From Rostratula benghalensis (lineage: Eukaryota; Chordata; Aves; Charadriiformes; Rostratulidae): a stretch of DNA of 64,000 nt. Every line of letters begins with the position of its first letter. Position 1 is the stretch's first letter. The notes under the pieces were generated by a model that did no database searches, had not been told where the DNA came from, and worked only from the letters and a program-made list of their open reading frames with translations. The stretch spans positions 154,223 to 218,222 of the forward strand of contig VXAI01000473.1 in assembly GCA_013399305.1 (NCBI GenBank), read 5' to 3'. This document shows, one piece after another, positions 1 to 13,967 of the stretch. A program made the translations under genes and the position numbers.

Positions 1-53
1 CAACAAAAGTACTTGCTTGGGTAGAAAGATCTGATATAATTAGCCAAGATCCA

Positions 54-118
54 GGAAAAAAAAAGCCCAAACCAACAACAACCACCAAACAACAACAAAA
101 AAAGTCTTTCTTTTTTGT
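54..118. repeat. A/C-rich low-complexity block
   Basis: A run dominated by CAA and AAAC units between two A runs. It is simple sequence only and no parent transposon is recognised. Confidence 0.6.
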
Positions 119-486
119 TCTGTTAAAAAAAAACAAAGTAAGAAGGACAGCAGCAAAGCCTGGACCTCCACAGTCCTAGCTGCTCGAGCACAGAGCTTAC
201 AAGGCAGTCAACTTGTCTTTGCGTTAGGCACAGAGGTAATAGGGTTTCTCCCATCTTTATGAAGCACAGCTGCAGAAAATAAAAATAAATCACCTCAATG
301 CAGAGCAAATTGGCCGATAACTGAAGGGAGCCTGAGCTGCTCAGCCCCCGTGCAGCCTCCGCAAAGCGTTTCAAGGTGCACTCGTGGTGAGAGCACCTGC
401 AACAGGAGACAGGAGGGTTTCCAAGCTGCAGATTCTTGAACAACAGAAACATTTACTGTGGATGGTTTGGATCCTCCAAAACTGGC

Positions 487-502
487 TTTTTTTTTTTTTT
501 TT
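487..502. repeat. T homopolymer (16)
   Basis: An uninterrupted T run. On the minus strand it is an A run, but there is no recognisable retroposon body next to it. Confidence 0.8.
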
Positions 503-1609
503 CCTGAAATTCTGAGGAATTATTGATGACTGCTATAGGACCCAGAGGCAGTGACACCCTCAAACCCCACTTTCACCCCAGCATCATTTATACAAACCTG
601 CCAACCCGAACCTTGAGCGGTGCTGAAGGTGGAGCACGTTCTGCCCTCACAGCCCTCAGCGCTGCGTGGGAATCTGACTGAATTTAGCCCCTCTTCCTGG
701 CATGAATTATGCAGCACTGTGGACAGTTAAGGTCTTCTGACACCCTCAAGTCCAACAGATATTCATCCTCAGCAATACCATAGAAGTGAATCCCACACCA
801 CGGCTCCTGGCATTTGTTTAAAAAATGCTTTAGACATCGGCCATCTGCCATTTAGTTGCTTGAAACATCTCAGACGATTTATTCTTTTCCCGGGATGAGG
901 AACGTCCATAGCATTTGGAAAACTATTTTTCTTCCCATAGAAAATGGCACTTTGTTAATCGATGAATGCACTCGATCACTTTTCGCAGTCCAATTATAAA
1001 TAACGTTCTGATATCCTCAGACTCTGCTATTTGTACATCTTTTGTTTCTCATTAGTTTTCTTTCCAAAACATATGGTTTCATAGTACAAGCCTTTCTGAC
1101 TGTTGGTGAAAAAAGGCCAGGATATTGCTATCAGGTTCCTTATAACCAGGAGGATTCAGAGTCCAGAGACTGCTCATGCCTACGCACTGCCCGGGGAGGT
1201 GAATCTGGGTCCCTTTAAGGCACCTTCTCTTGTTCCAATTTAAATTCTAAACACAACTGTCCCTCTTTTACAAACCCTTTTGCTTAATTTGTGTCACTTC
1301 ATCTTGCAGGGAGCTTTCTCCCAGCATCTTCTGCAGAGCAAGTCATTCTCTGAGCCATCATCGGGGCTGTACCTTCAGACTGATTATGCTTGCAGATAAT
1401 TAGAAAAGCTCTCCGAGTAATCTACCTCCTGATAAGTGACATCCAAGGTGACATCACCCTTATATCACTTCATTAAGTCTCCTTGAGTGTAAAACTATCT
1501 GAATTAAAAGCTGTGTTTAATAAGTGAGCACAGACAAGTGTTGCCATTCCCTTCCTGACCGCAGAGGCAGGTCGGGAATGATGCAGATGCTCAGGGTGGA
1601 GTGGGTGCC

Positions 1610-1681
1610 TCCAAATACTCCAAATTCTCTCATCAATACTCCAGATTCTTTCACCAATATTCCAGATTCTCCCATCCCTGT
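1610..1681. repeat. 21-bp minisatellite, about 3.4 units
   Basis: Three full 21-base units (1619-1639, 1640-1660, 1661-1681) begin TCCAAATTCT or TCCAGATTCT and run on through C/T-rich sequence. A partial copy precedes them at 1610-1618. The period is a multiple of three, so one + frame stays open through the array and gives a seven-residue peptide repeat (NTPDS-like). This is a property of the period and not evidence of coding. Confidence 0.75.
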
Positions 1682-4600
1682 GCTGAGCACCTCTCCTGAC
1701 GCAGGTGAGCACTGACTGGGATGCTGCTGCTGGACCAGGGTGGTGACCACCCCGATGGTTGCCCTCAGAGGAGCAACCTGCAGGCAGGGAGATGCTCCGG
1801 TGCTATAGGGTTAAACATCCAGCACTGCATATTTGATTTCAGTAATCACTTTGAAACTCATGGCCATCCTGCTTCACCACAACATATACATGAAACTCCT
1901 TGCTTTATCTTCTGTTAATTTAAACCTCATGACACTGGCAACATCACTATAATGGGATTGGGATTTTCTTGTGTGTGTGGCTTTTTGTTTGTTTGTTATT
2001 TACAGGAAAATATCTTCAGTTGAGCTCACACTCAAAGCCTAGACCCTATCTCTGCACATAACGTTGGGTGGGCAGAGCACTGGCCACGGCTCCCTTAACA
2101 GATTCACAGCTGGGCACTTACAGCAATAGTCTCTTCTGCAAAGACAGTTTTCTTCTGTTCATCCTTTCCTATAAAAACGCATTTTTACCATAACACATGG
2201 TACTACAAACTACTTTTTTCCCAAATGCATCCTACTTTAGCCTGATGTGGCCTGTTATGACTGAAGTGAATCTCTCTAATATTGTTAAATATAAGCAGCA
2301 AGAAATAAAGCAATGAACTGCCTCCACCCATGGCTTGTTAGTGTTACCCAGTTTCAGTGATTACACTGGATTCCCTGTATCATTTGATGAAGTATCCTCA
2401 GAAGAAATTCACAGCATCTCCAAAGGGCAGAGGAAGCCACTCCAGGGCCTGGGCAAAGCCCAGATGGCAGCACCTGCCTGAAATTCCACCTCTTTTGGAT
2501 AAAAATTCATCACCTCTTGTCCCTGGGGAAGAGCAAGGGACTGGGCTGTTCCTGATGTATCCACATGTACCAGTTTGGAATGGCCTGCATCCCAGCAGCA
2601 GGCATCTCCACAGCAATAGAGGTGTCCTTGGCAGCAGCACAACCCAGCAGTGCTGGACCGTGCCCTGAACCACACCAAAATAAGTCAGCCTCTGGAAACA
2701 GCGTTCTTAGTTACAGCGGGGTGTTGTATTTAATCTTATTTGGAAATACAGTGGAGTGGGCTAAATATATTTTCATTTTCTCATTCTACTTCCTATCCAT
2801 CCAAATCAGGCAAAGTCTTTTCATGCTTAAATAAATATAAATGGTGTTAATGTAGAAGTTCTGTGCATAAAAATATCTCGGAGAGCTGTAATCTGAAAAG
2901 GTAAGCTGCCCACAGGGGGCCTTCTCAGAGAAGGTTTTCTTCTCCATGGCAGCCCATGGCCACGAGCAGAGCTGGTCCCTGCGAGGGGCATCTCCACCTG
3001 GAGTGGGAAAAACTCCCACCCCTGCCACCAGGGCTGTCAGGGAGCCCCACACCTCCCTTGCATTACAAATCACCCATCAAATTGTAAAGTAACGATGATG
3101 ACTGTTCATAATATTATCCCACCAGTGGGACACCGCCACTCTCACGCTCTCAATATAACTCAAAGCTAATGCTTTTCCTGATGCACAATTTACTGCAGTT
3201 TGCAGAAGAGGGAAGGAAGGTGTCAGGGCATGTCATCTGGTACAATATTGTAGCTATAACACAGTGTTTCATCTCAACAGGGTCCCATGGAACCCAAAAG
3301 TTCCTGCTGAATCTCTGCTGGGGAAGGCAGAACACCATTTTTACCTTCCCATCAGGCACAGGCTGGGAGCAACTGTAATAAAATAATGGCACAAACAATA
3401 AGGGTGATAAGATGGAAATTTATCCTAAAGATCCTTCAGCAATTTTTAGTTAAATTTGGGGGAGATTCCAAACACCAAATTTAACAGCTGTGTATTCCCA
3501 GAGGTGACTGCACTGTTTCGACGTGCAACGCTCCTACTCCCAACCATGAACTGAAGCCAAAGGCAGGTGATATGAAATATGGAAGGTTTTCAGCAATTTT
3601 CCAACAAAGTAAAACATATCTTCCCTATGAGCTAATTTCCTTCGATCAAAATTCAAGGCTATTATTCAACATAACACATTTAAACTGCCGCTGTGAGAAA
3701 ATGCAAGGTGAGGGAAGGAAAGGCGAAGGGAGGCAAGGGCGAAGCGGGCATCAGACGCTGTTATTGGCTTTGCCATCTCCATCCCAGGAGATAGGTTCTG
3801 GGTGAAGCTTGTCCACTGCATTTTAAGCCATGAGCAAATGCCCCAAGCCCACACTACAGACATTCACCCCCATAAACAGCCTCAGCAGGGACCTGGAATG
3901 AGGAACTCACATTTTGTGAGTTTTAGAAATATTTTTTTTCTGGACAGGTACCCTCAATCCAATACCTTCATTCAGCAGAAGATCAATAAGCTGCAATGTC
4001 CCTGTGGATCAGCTGGTAGCACTTGGTCAGGCCCACGTCTGAATGACTCCAAGAACAGGCATCTCACCCTCAATTCCCTTTCAAAATAAACTCTTTAAGT
4101 TTAATGAGCTGTGTCACCCACATCGTGACGGTGTTTGTGCCCAGAAGTGCATAACTCAGTTAACAACACAATCAGCCCCACCATTACCTGGGCGTCTCTG
4201 TAACTAAGAAAAACTGCTTGAATCTCCCCGTGATCAGAAAGAGAAATTCTTGGAAAAACCGGATATTTCAAATGGTGGGCGGTGCCTCATAACAGGAAAG
4301 GAGGAGTGGATTTGTCAGCCACTGGAAAATAACCGAGGTCAAACCAGATGCAGCCAAAGGTCAGTCAGAAACAAGACTGAGCAGAGGCTGCAAAAATCTA
4401 TTTAACCCCAATTTCTTAAAGAGCATTAGTGAGAACAAAAATCCAATCTACGATTTTGTGCTGGCTAACATGAAAACATTTCACTCTGCGCCAACGCTTT
4501 CCTACAGGTGCCTTTCTCTCAGAAGTTCAATTAAAACCCAGACGTTTGTTAGAGCACAGCCGGGAGCAGATGGTGCTTTGACACTGTAGGTGGCCAACTT

Positions 4601-4783
4601 GTGATGTGCAGATGGGTGACAAGGCCCACGTTGTGCAGCTATTCTCCCTCTACAACAAACTAACAGGAGACCCCCAAGACACCCTGCACTCAAACAGAAG
4701 TACTTCTGTGTCCTATGGAAAATATTGATTTTTCTGCTGGATGGACAGCCAGAAAGAGGAAGAAATAGAAGAATGTTTGTGGG

Positions 4784-4796
4784 TTTTTTTTTTTTT
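4784..4796. repeat. T homopolymer (13)
   Basis: A short T run within T-rich intronic sequence about 190 bp beyond the donor of the GRM7 exon at 4976-5116. Confidence 0.7.
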
Positions 4797-4934
4797 ATTT
4801 TATTTCTTTCCATCTATTTCTCCTGTCCTGCAAGGCTGATGCAGCTGTTCCATTTTCTGTACAGCCTACAAAAAATTCAATTTATTTTTCCAATCTGTCC
4901 CCAGCCAAGCTCCCTTACATCAGCTGTGCAGTCA

Positions 4935-5297
<363 letters not shown>

Positions 5298-6092
5298 TCA
5301 GCTGCATCTTGCAAGTAAATTACTCTGCTGCTAACGGCGAGGTATAAAGCTCAGTAAGGTATATGTGAAAGAGAAATTAATATAATAATAATAAAAAGAG
5401 TTACAAGCAAAAAAGCAGGGCTTAGATATATACCTGTAAGGACAGAAAATAAATGCTATGGTGCAGGTGGTATTAGGCTGAGCTCAATACAAGTAATTTT
5501 GTAATTAACCTCTGCAGACCTCCAGAGGAGGCAGTTTCAGCTGACTAAACTGGCCATTATCAGTACACCTCATTGTTTTCAGAGACTGAACTTTTTTTCC
5601 CTTCATTTCCTTTCACAAAGGAACGGATGAACTGGGAGAGCACAACTTCTAAGAGGTAACTGAATCACCACCACTTACCAGATGTTGGATGAGACACCCT
5701 GAAGTGGAGGGAAAAGAAAATGTTTCCGTCCCCAGACCCGTGGGAGTCAGTTTGTCACCGAAGCCACGTGGCCACAAGCAGCCTGTAGCCCCACAAGGGT
5801 AAAAATGATATACAACTCCAGTATTAAAATAATAAGGGGAAAAAAAAGTATAATTTCAACAGCTGAGCTGAAGGGCAGCAAGGATACTTTTATTTTTTTG
5901 AAAATACAGAGTCCTGTGTATTCACTGAAAGAAACTGCATAACAACTACCAAATAGCTGTGTGGCAGTGACCAGTTCACAGCTTTCACATGGCTCTTAAC
6001 CATACTCCATCTTCCTCTAGCACTTCAGCAACTTGCCAGAAGAGAAACATATTTTGCTTTGCCTTTATTTGCTTCTTTTGTTTTTTCAGAAA

Positions 6093-6144
6093 TGTATATG
6101 TATATATATATGTATACATATACATATGTATATATATGTATACA
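6093..6144. repeat. TA/TG microsatellite with palindromic segments
   Basis: An alternating pyrimidine-purine tract of TA and TG/CA steps with little interruption. It contains self-complementary stretches such as TATATGTATACATATA. Confidence 0.85.
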
Positions 6145-6655
6145 CCCGTCTGCATACAAACACAGGTGTGTGTAAAGCAACTAAAGAAAAGGCATATCCA
6201 AAGGAGTACAAAACAGGAGGGCAAAGAAAAAGAATGAAAACTCTACTACAAATTTATACAATTAATTTAATTCTGATATCAAATTAGTCCTGCCATAGAA
6301 CAGAGATTTTTCTTTTTCTACCAAGTTTTCAAGTTTTACAGTTTAAAGGCGAACCAAATATAATTTAACAGCTCAGGCAATCCCCCTTCAAAGATCATGA
6401 GGTCTTGAGAGAAGAAAGACGTCTCTTCTGTTAATGGATTTTTCTCACAATACAGTACAGAACTCTGAAAAATCCTTACTTCCCTACTAAGCAATGGTAA
6501 CTTCAGACCAAAGGGAACATCACAGCAGTAACTTCCCTGGGCACTTTGCCATTTTTAAGCACTCTCCTCTCCTCTATTCTTTCCAAGTTGAGATCACTCC
6601 TCAGAACCTAAAGAAACCTTCGTGCATACAAATAATGGCAAATCAATAGACAGAT

Positions 6656-7360
6656 ATCACAGAATGGCTGGGTTGTGAGGCACCTCTGGAGATCATCTCC
6701 TCCAACCCTAGACCAGGTCCCACAGGAAGGTGTCCAGGAGGGGTTTGAATGTCTCCAGAGAAGGAGACTCCGCCACCTCTCTGGGCAGCCTCTGCCAGGG
6801 CTCTGACACCCTCACAGGGAAGAAGTTCCTCCTCATGTTGAGATGGACCTCATCTTCAAGTTTGTGCCCATTTCCTCTTGTTTTGTCCCTGGGCACCACT
6901 GAAAAATGCCTGGCCCCATCCTCCTGACACCCCCCCTTGAAGTATTTCTAGGGGTTGATCAGATTCCCCCCCCCCTCACCCTTCTCTTTTCCAGACTATA
7001 AAGCTCCACATCCTCCTTGCCTCCTAAGAGAGATGCTCCAGGCCCTTCATCATCTTTGTAGCTATTTCCTGTCCCCTCTCCAGCAGTTCCCTGTCCTTCT
7101 TGAACTGGAGAGCCCAGAACTGGACCCAGTGCTCCAGCTGGGGTCTCCCCAGAGCAGAACAGAGAGGATTCCCTCCCACCTGCTGGTCACACTCCAGCAT
7201 GCCATTGGCCTTCTTGGCCAGGTACCAGCACAATCTGACAAATCTGACAGTCCCTGTGCACCAAGGGGGCTGTGCCCATTCTCTTCTGGACGTTCACCAC
7301 CGTTATGAGTGCCCAGTAGTTTCCCCAAGTCCTTCCAGTTGTCTGTCCCCAGCCTGAAAC
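6656..7360 (-). mobile_element. CR1 LINE fragment, 5'-truncated, about 0.7 kb
   Basis: The + strand shows the reverse complement of an avian CR1 3' part. It begins with ATCACAGAATGGCTGGGTTG and continues through GGAGACTCCGCCACCTCTCTG, GGGAAGAAGTTCCTCCTC and CCAGCTGGGGTCTCC. The element therefore points in the minus direction, the same as GRM7. Only the end of the reverse-transcriptase ORF and the 3' untranslated part remain, without an intact ORF. The distal (5') boundary near 7360 is approximate. The copy at 42145-42562 shares its diagnostic wording and is probably of the same subfamily. Confidence 0.9.
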
Positions 7361-10300
7361 AAGCCACAGCAGATCTGTTGCTTACCAAGACAGTTCAGAC
7401 TCAGTATTTTTCATGCAACCTTCCAGAACTGCAATCCCAGCCCAAATTCAGGTCACAAAAGAGTTTTTCCTTTTACTAAGAAGGTTGTTGAGGCATTCAC
7501 ACTATGCAAATCTGAAACGTTGAGAAAGCAGACCAATCATAAAAAGCACCTCAAAATGCTTGGCTGCACACTGGGAGGCTCAGAGGAAAATCATCTGGCA
7601 TCCAAAATGCAAATCCATTGAAGATGTGAAGCTCAGAATGTCTGTTTTGTCCCTTTACTTGGCTCGACAGCTTGTACCAGCATTGTAGAAGAGGGTGGAA
7701 ACACAGAAGCAGCAAGCTCTTCCAGATACTAAATCATCCCTGTGTGTAGCATGATCACGTGGTGCCTTTTGATCTTGCAGCTAGAAATGACAGGGAATAC
7801 ATATTCCATTGGGAGAGAGAAGAAAGTTCCTTGCACCATAGCCCACAGTTCCTCTCCCTGAAATAGGTGGGTAAATTGACTCAATCTGGCACTCACACAA
7901 TGAAATTGAGTCAGAGGAAAACCATATGGCATCGTTAAATTAGCACAGCAATCCATCCACTCCGGGATAAAAATAGACAGCATGTAAACAGATGTTTTCA
8001 AATAAGAAAGAAGATTAGGAGTGAGGTCAATCTGTCTCCTTGCATTAGCTTGGTGAGCTACTGACCCGACTACAATATGTTTTTTCCTAATTCCATGCCT
8101 ACTGTTCCTGACTCCTATCCAAAGCCCACTGCTCCTAAGACACAACGTACAGCATTGCCAAAAATCAACCTAGAAAAATACATACTGGGGTCTTCCAGAA
8201 AGAGCCTGAGAGCAAATTAAAGTTTTACCTGCAGCCTCGCTAGAAAATATGTGTAGGTCTCTGCTCCAACAAATACATCGGGAAACCCTTGACCCTCTCC
8301 TGCTGGAGCTGTGCTAAGGCAGGGACTTCACTTATTTTTCCCACGTGTGAGGGAAGTCATTGAGTAAAACTCTCCTGCCACAGCTGTTCTACTTAATTAA
8401 TGACAAATCAGGGATTTAATGTTTTTGTGGATGGTCTCTAGAAACGGACAGCACAAATTCTGCCCTGCTGAGCTGAAATTCCTGGAGGAAAATATTCACG
8501 TAGGCGGGTTAGAAGAAAATTTAGAAACTACTTTTTAGGTACATACAAGCTAAATCTGCTTTCCTATAAACCCACGTGCATTAGTTTTACTCGTAATTAA
8601 AAGAGCATTTCCAAAGGGATATCCAGTCATAAGATCTGCAATATATATACGGCTCAGAAAGAGAAACTGTACCTTACCAACTAGCCAAACTAAGTGACCT
8701 CTGGGAAAAAGTGCCCTATAACTTAATAAAATAAAAATCAATAAGTCTTGATAAAACCTTAATAGAATTCCGTAAGAATTACTCTAAACCTTTACAGATT
8801 TAATAACAAATAATAACATTCTCATTGATTTTTCTTTTCTAATGATCCCTCCGCATTCTCAAGAAGGAAAATAGATCCCTATTCAAGAGCGTCCATTTTT
8901 TATCATTATTTTCTATTGATCAAGACAAGTGGGGAAGTGACGGATGGACAGAGGGACGGAGTTAAGCACAGACCCCGTTTCTATCAATTCCTTACTGGGT
9001 GGAAGTACTGAGCACCCACTGGTCCCATCATGGGTCACAGCACGATGCCCCCACACAGCCAACAACAACCTGGAGAAGACCTCCCGAAGGCACCGCTTTG
9101 CAAATCGTCCTCCTTTGGGACAAATTTGGGACAAAAGAAAAGTCCCCCCTCGCCAGGACTCAGTACGTGGAAAGAATCCCCCCCTTGCTCCACGTTTTCA
9201 CTTGCATGACTCAAACCCATGGAGGCCAAAAAGCAGGCAAACCTGTTCTCTGTAACAGCCTGTGCTTACCCTGAATCTTTCTGGACTGCAGACGTTAAGA
9301 CAACTTACATTTGCGGTGAGAAACAGAAGAGTTTTAAGCTCAGGGAATTACATGACCCAACCAAAAAAAGCTGGATGCTTAAATATAAAAATAGGAATAA
9401 TCACTTCTTACTCTTGTACACGGCCAAGTACTGCACTTATGTGACAAGATTTAGTGATTTCCCGATGTTCCCCATAGATCATACTTAAGAAAATCACTTT
9501 TTTCAGCAAATACCGCTAAGAGATATAGATAGTTATTTTATGAGATTTTACAAATTAAAATAAATCTCTTATTACTTTATATCACTGTGATTTGATTAAA
9601 TCATTATTCTTACACATAGAGAGATGATACTACCTAATGGATTCATTTATTTTCCACCCCAGGATTTATATATATATAAAGTACATAGCGATGAAACAGA
9701 CTTAAAAAAGGAAAGGGGGAGAAGGAACTGGGGAAAGGGACCTGATCCTGAGGAGTAGGGAGGGCTGGTGAAGTCCAGCCAAGGGGAGGGATGAGTGTCA
9801 CCTAGCTGCGATGCCACCAACACCCTGCATAGGGGAGTGGGATGCTCATGGTGCCAGCCTCAGCACCCCTTTCCATCAGGATGGGGGTTACCAGCAGCGC
9901 TGAAGTGACCAAAATCAGAAGTCACTGGGGGGAGGGAGGGGAGTGTCTCACCCCCAGCAGGCTGGAGTCAGGCTCTGCGTGGCAAATTTTGTCTGGGAAT
10001 TTTTTTCAGTGCTGCTTAGGGTCAGCCATCCATCCGAGAGTGCCAGCACAGCACCCAGCCCTGCCCTGCGCTCTCAGGAACCCCCCTCTGCTCCCCCTGC
10101 ACCAGAGCATCCCTACGGAAGGAGGACGCCCCAGCACCACGCAGCTGGGAAGGCTTAGAAGAGTGGCTCAATCCTCAACCAGAAAATTAGGCTTCCTGAC
10201 TTGTGGCTCCTTTTTACACCCAAAACCACCCCCCCTAGGTGATTTATTTCTAAGATTAATCTCACATCCCCCCTTCCATTTGATGTCACATGTTGCCCAT

Positions 10301-13259
10301 TTTCTGCCTGAGAGCGTAACGCCCAGCTTCCCTGGCAGAGGTGGCCGAGGGAATTCCGCAGACTTTGGAGGAGAATCCAGGCTCCAGGACTAAGGATGCA
10401 GTTTGCCACGGTCAGCTGCCTTACTGAGGGGGAGAAAAACACCCAACAGGCAGGCTGGCAGAGCAGGCATTTATCACGGAGAAGGCAGCAAGCACACATG
10501 GACAGGGAGAGGACAGGCTGCAGATGAGGAGGCCGGGCTGCGTGGGAGGGCAGGGAGGCACCCAAAAAAGAGCAATCCCCCAGGGCAAGAAAGAGATGAA
10601 GGAAGGGGACTCAATGCTGAACTGGCTCCAGTGAAACCAGCAGCAGCCAGGTGACATTCCCAGTATCTCAGGAGGTGACCAGCAGGCAGGTGCCTTGTGA
10701 AGATGCACGAAGTGCTGTTGGCGTGAAGGAAGCAGGTATTTTTTACTCTATTTTTTTAAGAGAGATTTCTGCCACTTCTTGTTTACCAAACCACCCGCAC
10801 ACACCGCAAAGCAGCTACTCCATGTGTCAGCAGCGACTTCGAGGGCTCCGGGGTTATTTAATAAGGAAAATAATTAAGCCTAATTAAAACACCAAGTTGT
10901 TGACCTCCTGCATTTCTCATGCGCCTGAAGTGTTTTCATTCCCAGCCCACACGGCTGGTGAGCAAATACAACATATTGACCCAATTTCATACGAGTAGGG
11001 ATTTTACCAGTTTATGATATCTTTATTCTTCTCTATGTTGTCCAAAGCATGTCCACAGTAACAATTGCTGGTTATATAAATTATATTTACCCAGCTAGTA
11101 AATCATCACTTACTGGGATTATTGATGCCAAGCAAGTTGGAAGCAGCTATTCACATAAGTTGTTGATTTTCCTAGCATTCACACAAAAATAGTTTAATTA
11201 ACTGACATTAAATCTGGGATAAAAGCATTAGGTGTGGAATGGAAAGATCAATTTTAAGGACTGTTAGTATTTTTCCAGATTTTATTACGTTGCCCAAGCC
11301 ATGCACTACATGGTATCACGGAGCCATTAGGATGGGCTACACATATTTTCTTGACCTTCTTACTCAATAAAAAGGCCGTAACACAAAGTGATATTTATTA
11401 ACTCCCTTCATGCCATAAAAAAAAAATACTTTGCAGTTGTTTTCTTTTTTTTCCAGTTGCTGATTATAACATTGAAAGGGGTTATTTTAGTTGATGTCAC
11501 ACTTGACAAAGCACACCCGAGGAAAGGCAGCTTGCCATACTTAAGGCAAATCTGGGATTTTAAGCTCTAAAGCTTATATTATGGAAATAGATATGTATTG
11601 GCTGAGTATCCTGGTTATCACTTTTATAAAATTATACAGCCGCCACAGCAGGGAGATCATGACCTAGGTGATGTCTAGCCAGTGCTGTAATAGAAAGGTT
11701 AATACAAGAAGCGTATTATTATTCATTATTCTACATTTTATTGCCCTCAGGCACTTACTTTCACAGAGCTCCCATTTGTATCAATATAAACAGCTGAAAA
11801 GCCTAAAATTTATTTCTCCTATTTGTTATGTTTATTGCTGTAGAGGCTTAAGGTTTCAGCCAAGGATGAGATTTTTCCCGGAGCCGCAGGCTCTGGACAC
11901 ACACAACAGGGAGCCCGTCCCCGGTTTCTCTTGCTGCCATGGCCTTCCAGATGGCACCAGGATCACCCTCCTCCCCGAGCAGGAGGCTGATGTCCCAACC
12001 CAGAGGGTCCCACTGTTTTTGTGAGGAAGAACACAACCCCCAAATCCACAGCTCACAGCACCGAGAGCGTTGCTCTGGGGCAGAAGACGCTGGAGACACC
12101 TCCTCTTCCCCAGCAGCACTGCAGACCTCGTACCGCCTGAGGTGTGAGTGTTTCCAGCCACACAGGGACTCTCTAGGCTGACACCCACATCCCTCACCCG
12201 GGCTGCTCACTGCACGCCGGGCTCTCCTTTCAGCCAAATACTCCACTTCTTATTCGGGCCTCTCCCGCCGCAGGAATGAATAATTTTTTGCAGAGTCCCA
12301 GCCGAGGGAGAAACGCGACTCGGATAAACCTACTCTAGCGAGTGAGAATCCACATTTGCTGTAAAGATCACCACCAGAATCAGGCCAAACAGAAGAGATT
12401 TACAAACACACCCAGAAGCAGAAAATCTCTCCCAGTAACTCATCCTTTCCCACTGCCCAGTTACAGAAAATGGGCTATTTGTCCTGCCAGGGCCTTTCCC
12501 ATGAAGTCCTTACTTCCCCCCAAACCTGTAGATGAGCAAACCCCCTTTCCCCCCCCCTATTTATTTTAAATTACATATCACAAGGCAACTCAGTTAATAG
12601 CTTGCCTTCCCTTTCCCTTGCATGCCCAAGTCTTCTTGAAAGTACCTGTTGGGTTGTGCTTTACTGAAAACCAGATCAGTTTCTGCATTCATCTCCCCTG
12701 GCAGCAGGAAAACTCCAACGGACGTGAATGGCATCACCCAGGGACAGGGAGCAAAGTGGTGGCCAGTCAGGCCTGAGGGTCAGGGAGATGATCACTCTTT
12801 CCTATTAAAAATACTTACCCCCAAGTTCTGAGCTGTTATTTCAGGTTTGGGGTTTTTTTTGCAATTAGCTCTTTAATAAATGCCTTTGTATGCATGGATG
12901 TCTTTTCCCCCACTGTTCTTCCTTCCCACCCTTTTTGACTAAAGAGGGGAAGCTGCTCCACAGATGGCCCTTTTCATTTTAATAATGCAGAGCAGTAAAA
13001 CCAGAGAGGTACAGGAGGTCTAAATGCAGAACATGAGAGCGCTTTTCCTCCCTTTGATAGCAGCAGCAGACAAAATGCACATTGCCTGCCCTTAAAAGCA
13101 TTTAAGCTCAAGTCACGGGCTTGCATAATTTAAAATGAGGATAAAAATACAGAAATCCCTCTATGCTGTAATGCGGAACCTGGAGTAACCCCTTCGATAT
13201 GCTCAACAGGTTGCAAATAATGATAATAAAAAATAACAATCAAGCAGCAGACCTAGGGG

Positions 13260-13760
13260 ACACGCCAAAATGAGCCAAAGAGCAGGTCGGGGCTGCACGT
13301 GGAGGATGGCGAGAGGTTTGGCACCACATCCCCTGGAGCATCCCCCTTGCTGGGACCATCACAGCCCCCCACACCCCCTTCCACGTGCCCCAAGTCAGCA
13401 GAAACACCAGGAGTAGGACTCGGAGCGATGCCACGGGGCAGGCAGGTTCCCCATTGCCCTGTCAGACGCCACCGGCGGGGGCCAAGTCACCCCCCGGGCT
13501 CTGCCCTTCCACCACAGGGACTGAAAAACCAACTTGCACAAACCAGGTCAGTGCTGGGTGGCACTGGGATCCCTTCCCAGCAAACAGAACCCAAAAGGAA
13601 ATCAGAGCCCATCCTCCTCCTCCTCCTCCTCCTCCTCCTGCCCGCGGTGGCCGTGGGAGAAGGCGGCGAGAGAGACGCAAGGGAGGCCGAGACGTACCTG
13701 GCTCCTGCCGAGCGGGGAGCACGGGGGCTGCTCCTTCCCCCAGCTTCAAACAACATTTCC
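13260..13760. other. Local GC-rich, CpG-containing block in intron
   Basis: By eye this segment is clearly richer in G, C and CpG than its surroundings, for example around CCCGCGGTGGCCGTGG and GGCGGCGAGAGAGACGC at 13640-13675. It contains the TCC repeat at 13612-13639. Long open frames exist in several frames on both strands, as expected when GC content is high, and none resembles a known protein. It could be an intronic promoter or enhancer, or simply a GC-rich patch. No TATA box or transcript start can be argued. Confidence 0.4.
13612..13639. repeat. (TCC)n microsatellite, 9.3 units
   Basis: A pure TCC run of 28 bases inside the GC-rich block. The complementary strand is a GGA run, a purine tract able to form unusual structures. 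Confidence 0.9.
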
Positions 13761-13920
13761 TTACCCTGCATTCAACTCCTTCAACGCACAGAGCTCATTT
13801 TCTTCCTCTCTCTGTGTCTGTTCGCCTGTGCCCCGCTGAAGCGTTACCATGTCAACAGGAATAATTACAGGCGTGTGTAAATATATTGGTGTGTCCTAAA
13901 GTTTACACGCAGGCTCACAG

Positions 13921-13967
13921 ACCCCCCTTAGACACACACAGCAACCCTCCTCCCCCCCTGCCCCCCC
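13921..13967. repeat. C-rich tract (G-rich on minus strand)
   Basis: The tract contains a C6 run, a CA stretch and then CCC TCC TC7 TG C7. On the minus strand, which is the GRM7 RNA sense, this gives two runs of seven G next to GGA and GGG, so a G-quadruplex could form in the pre-mRNA. Confidence 0.6.

Noticed and set aside
13299..13880. Plus-strand frame of 193 codons and its overlapping neighbours
   Set aside because: Several frames on both strands are open together because the block is GC-rich and contains a TCC repeat that translates as Leu, Ser or Pro runs. No family is recognised.
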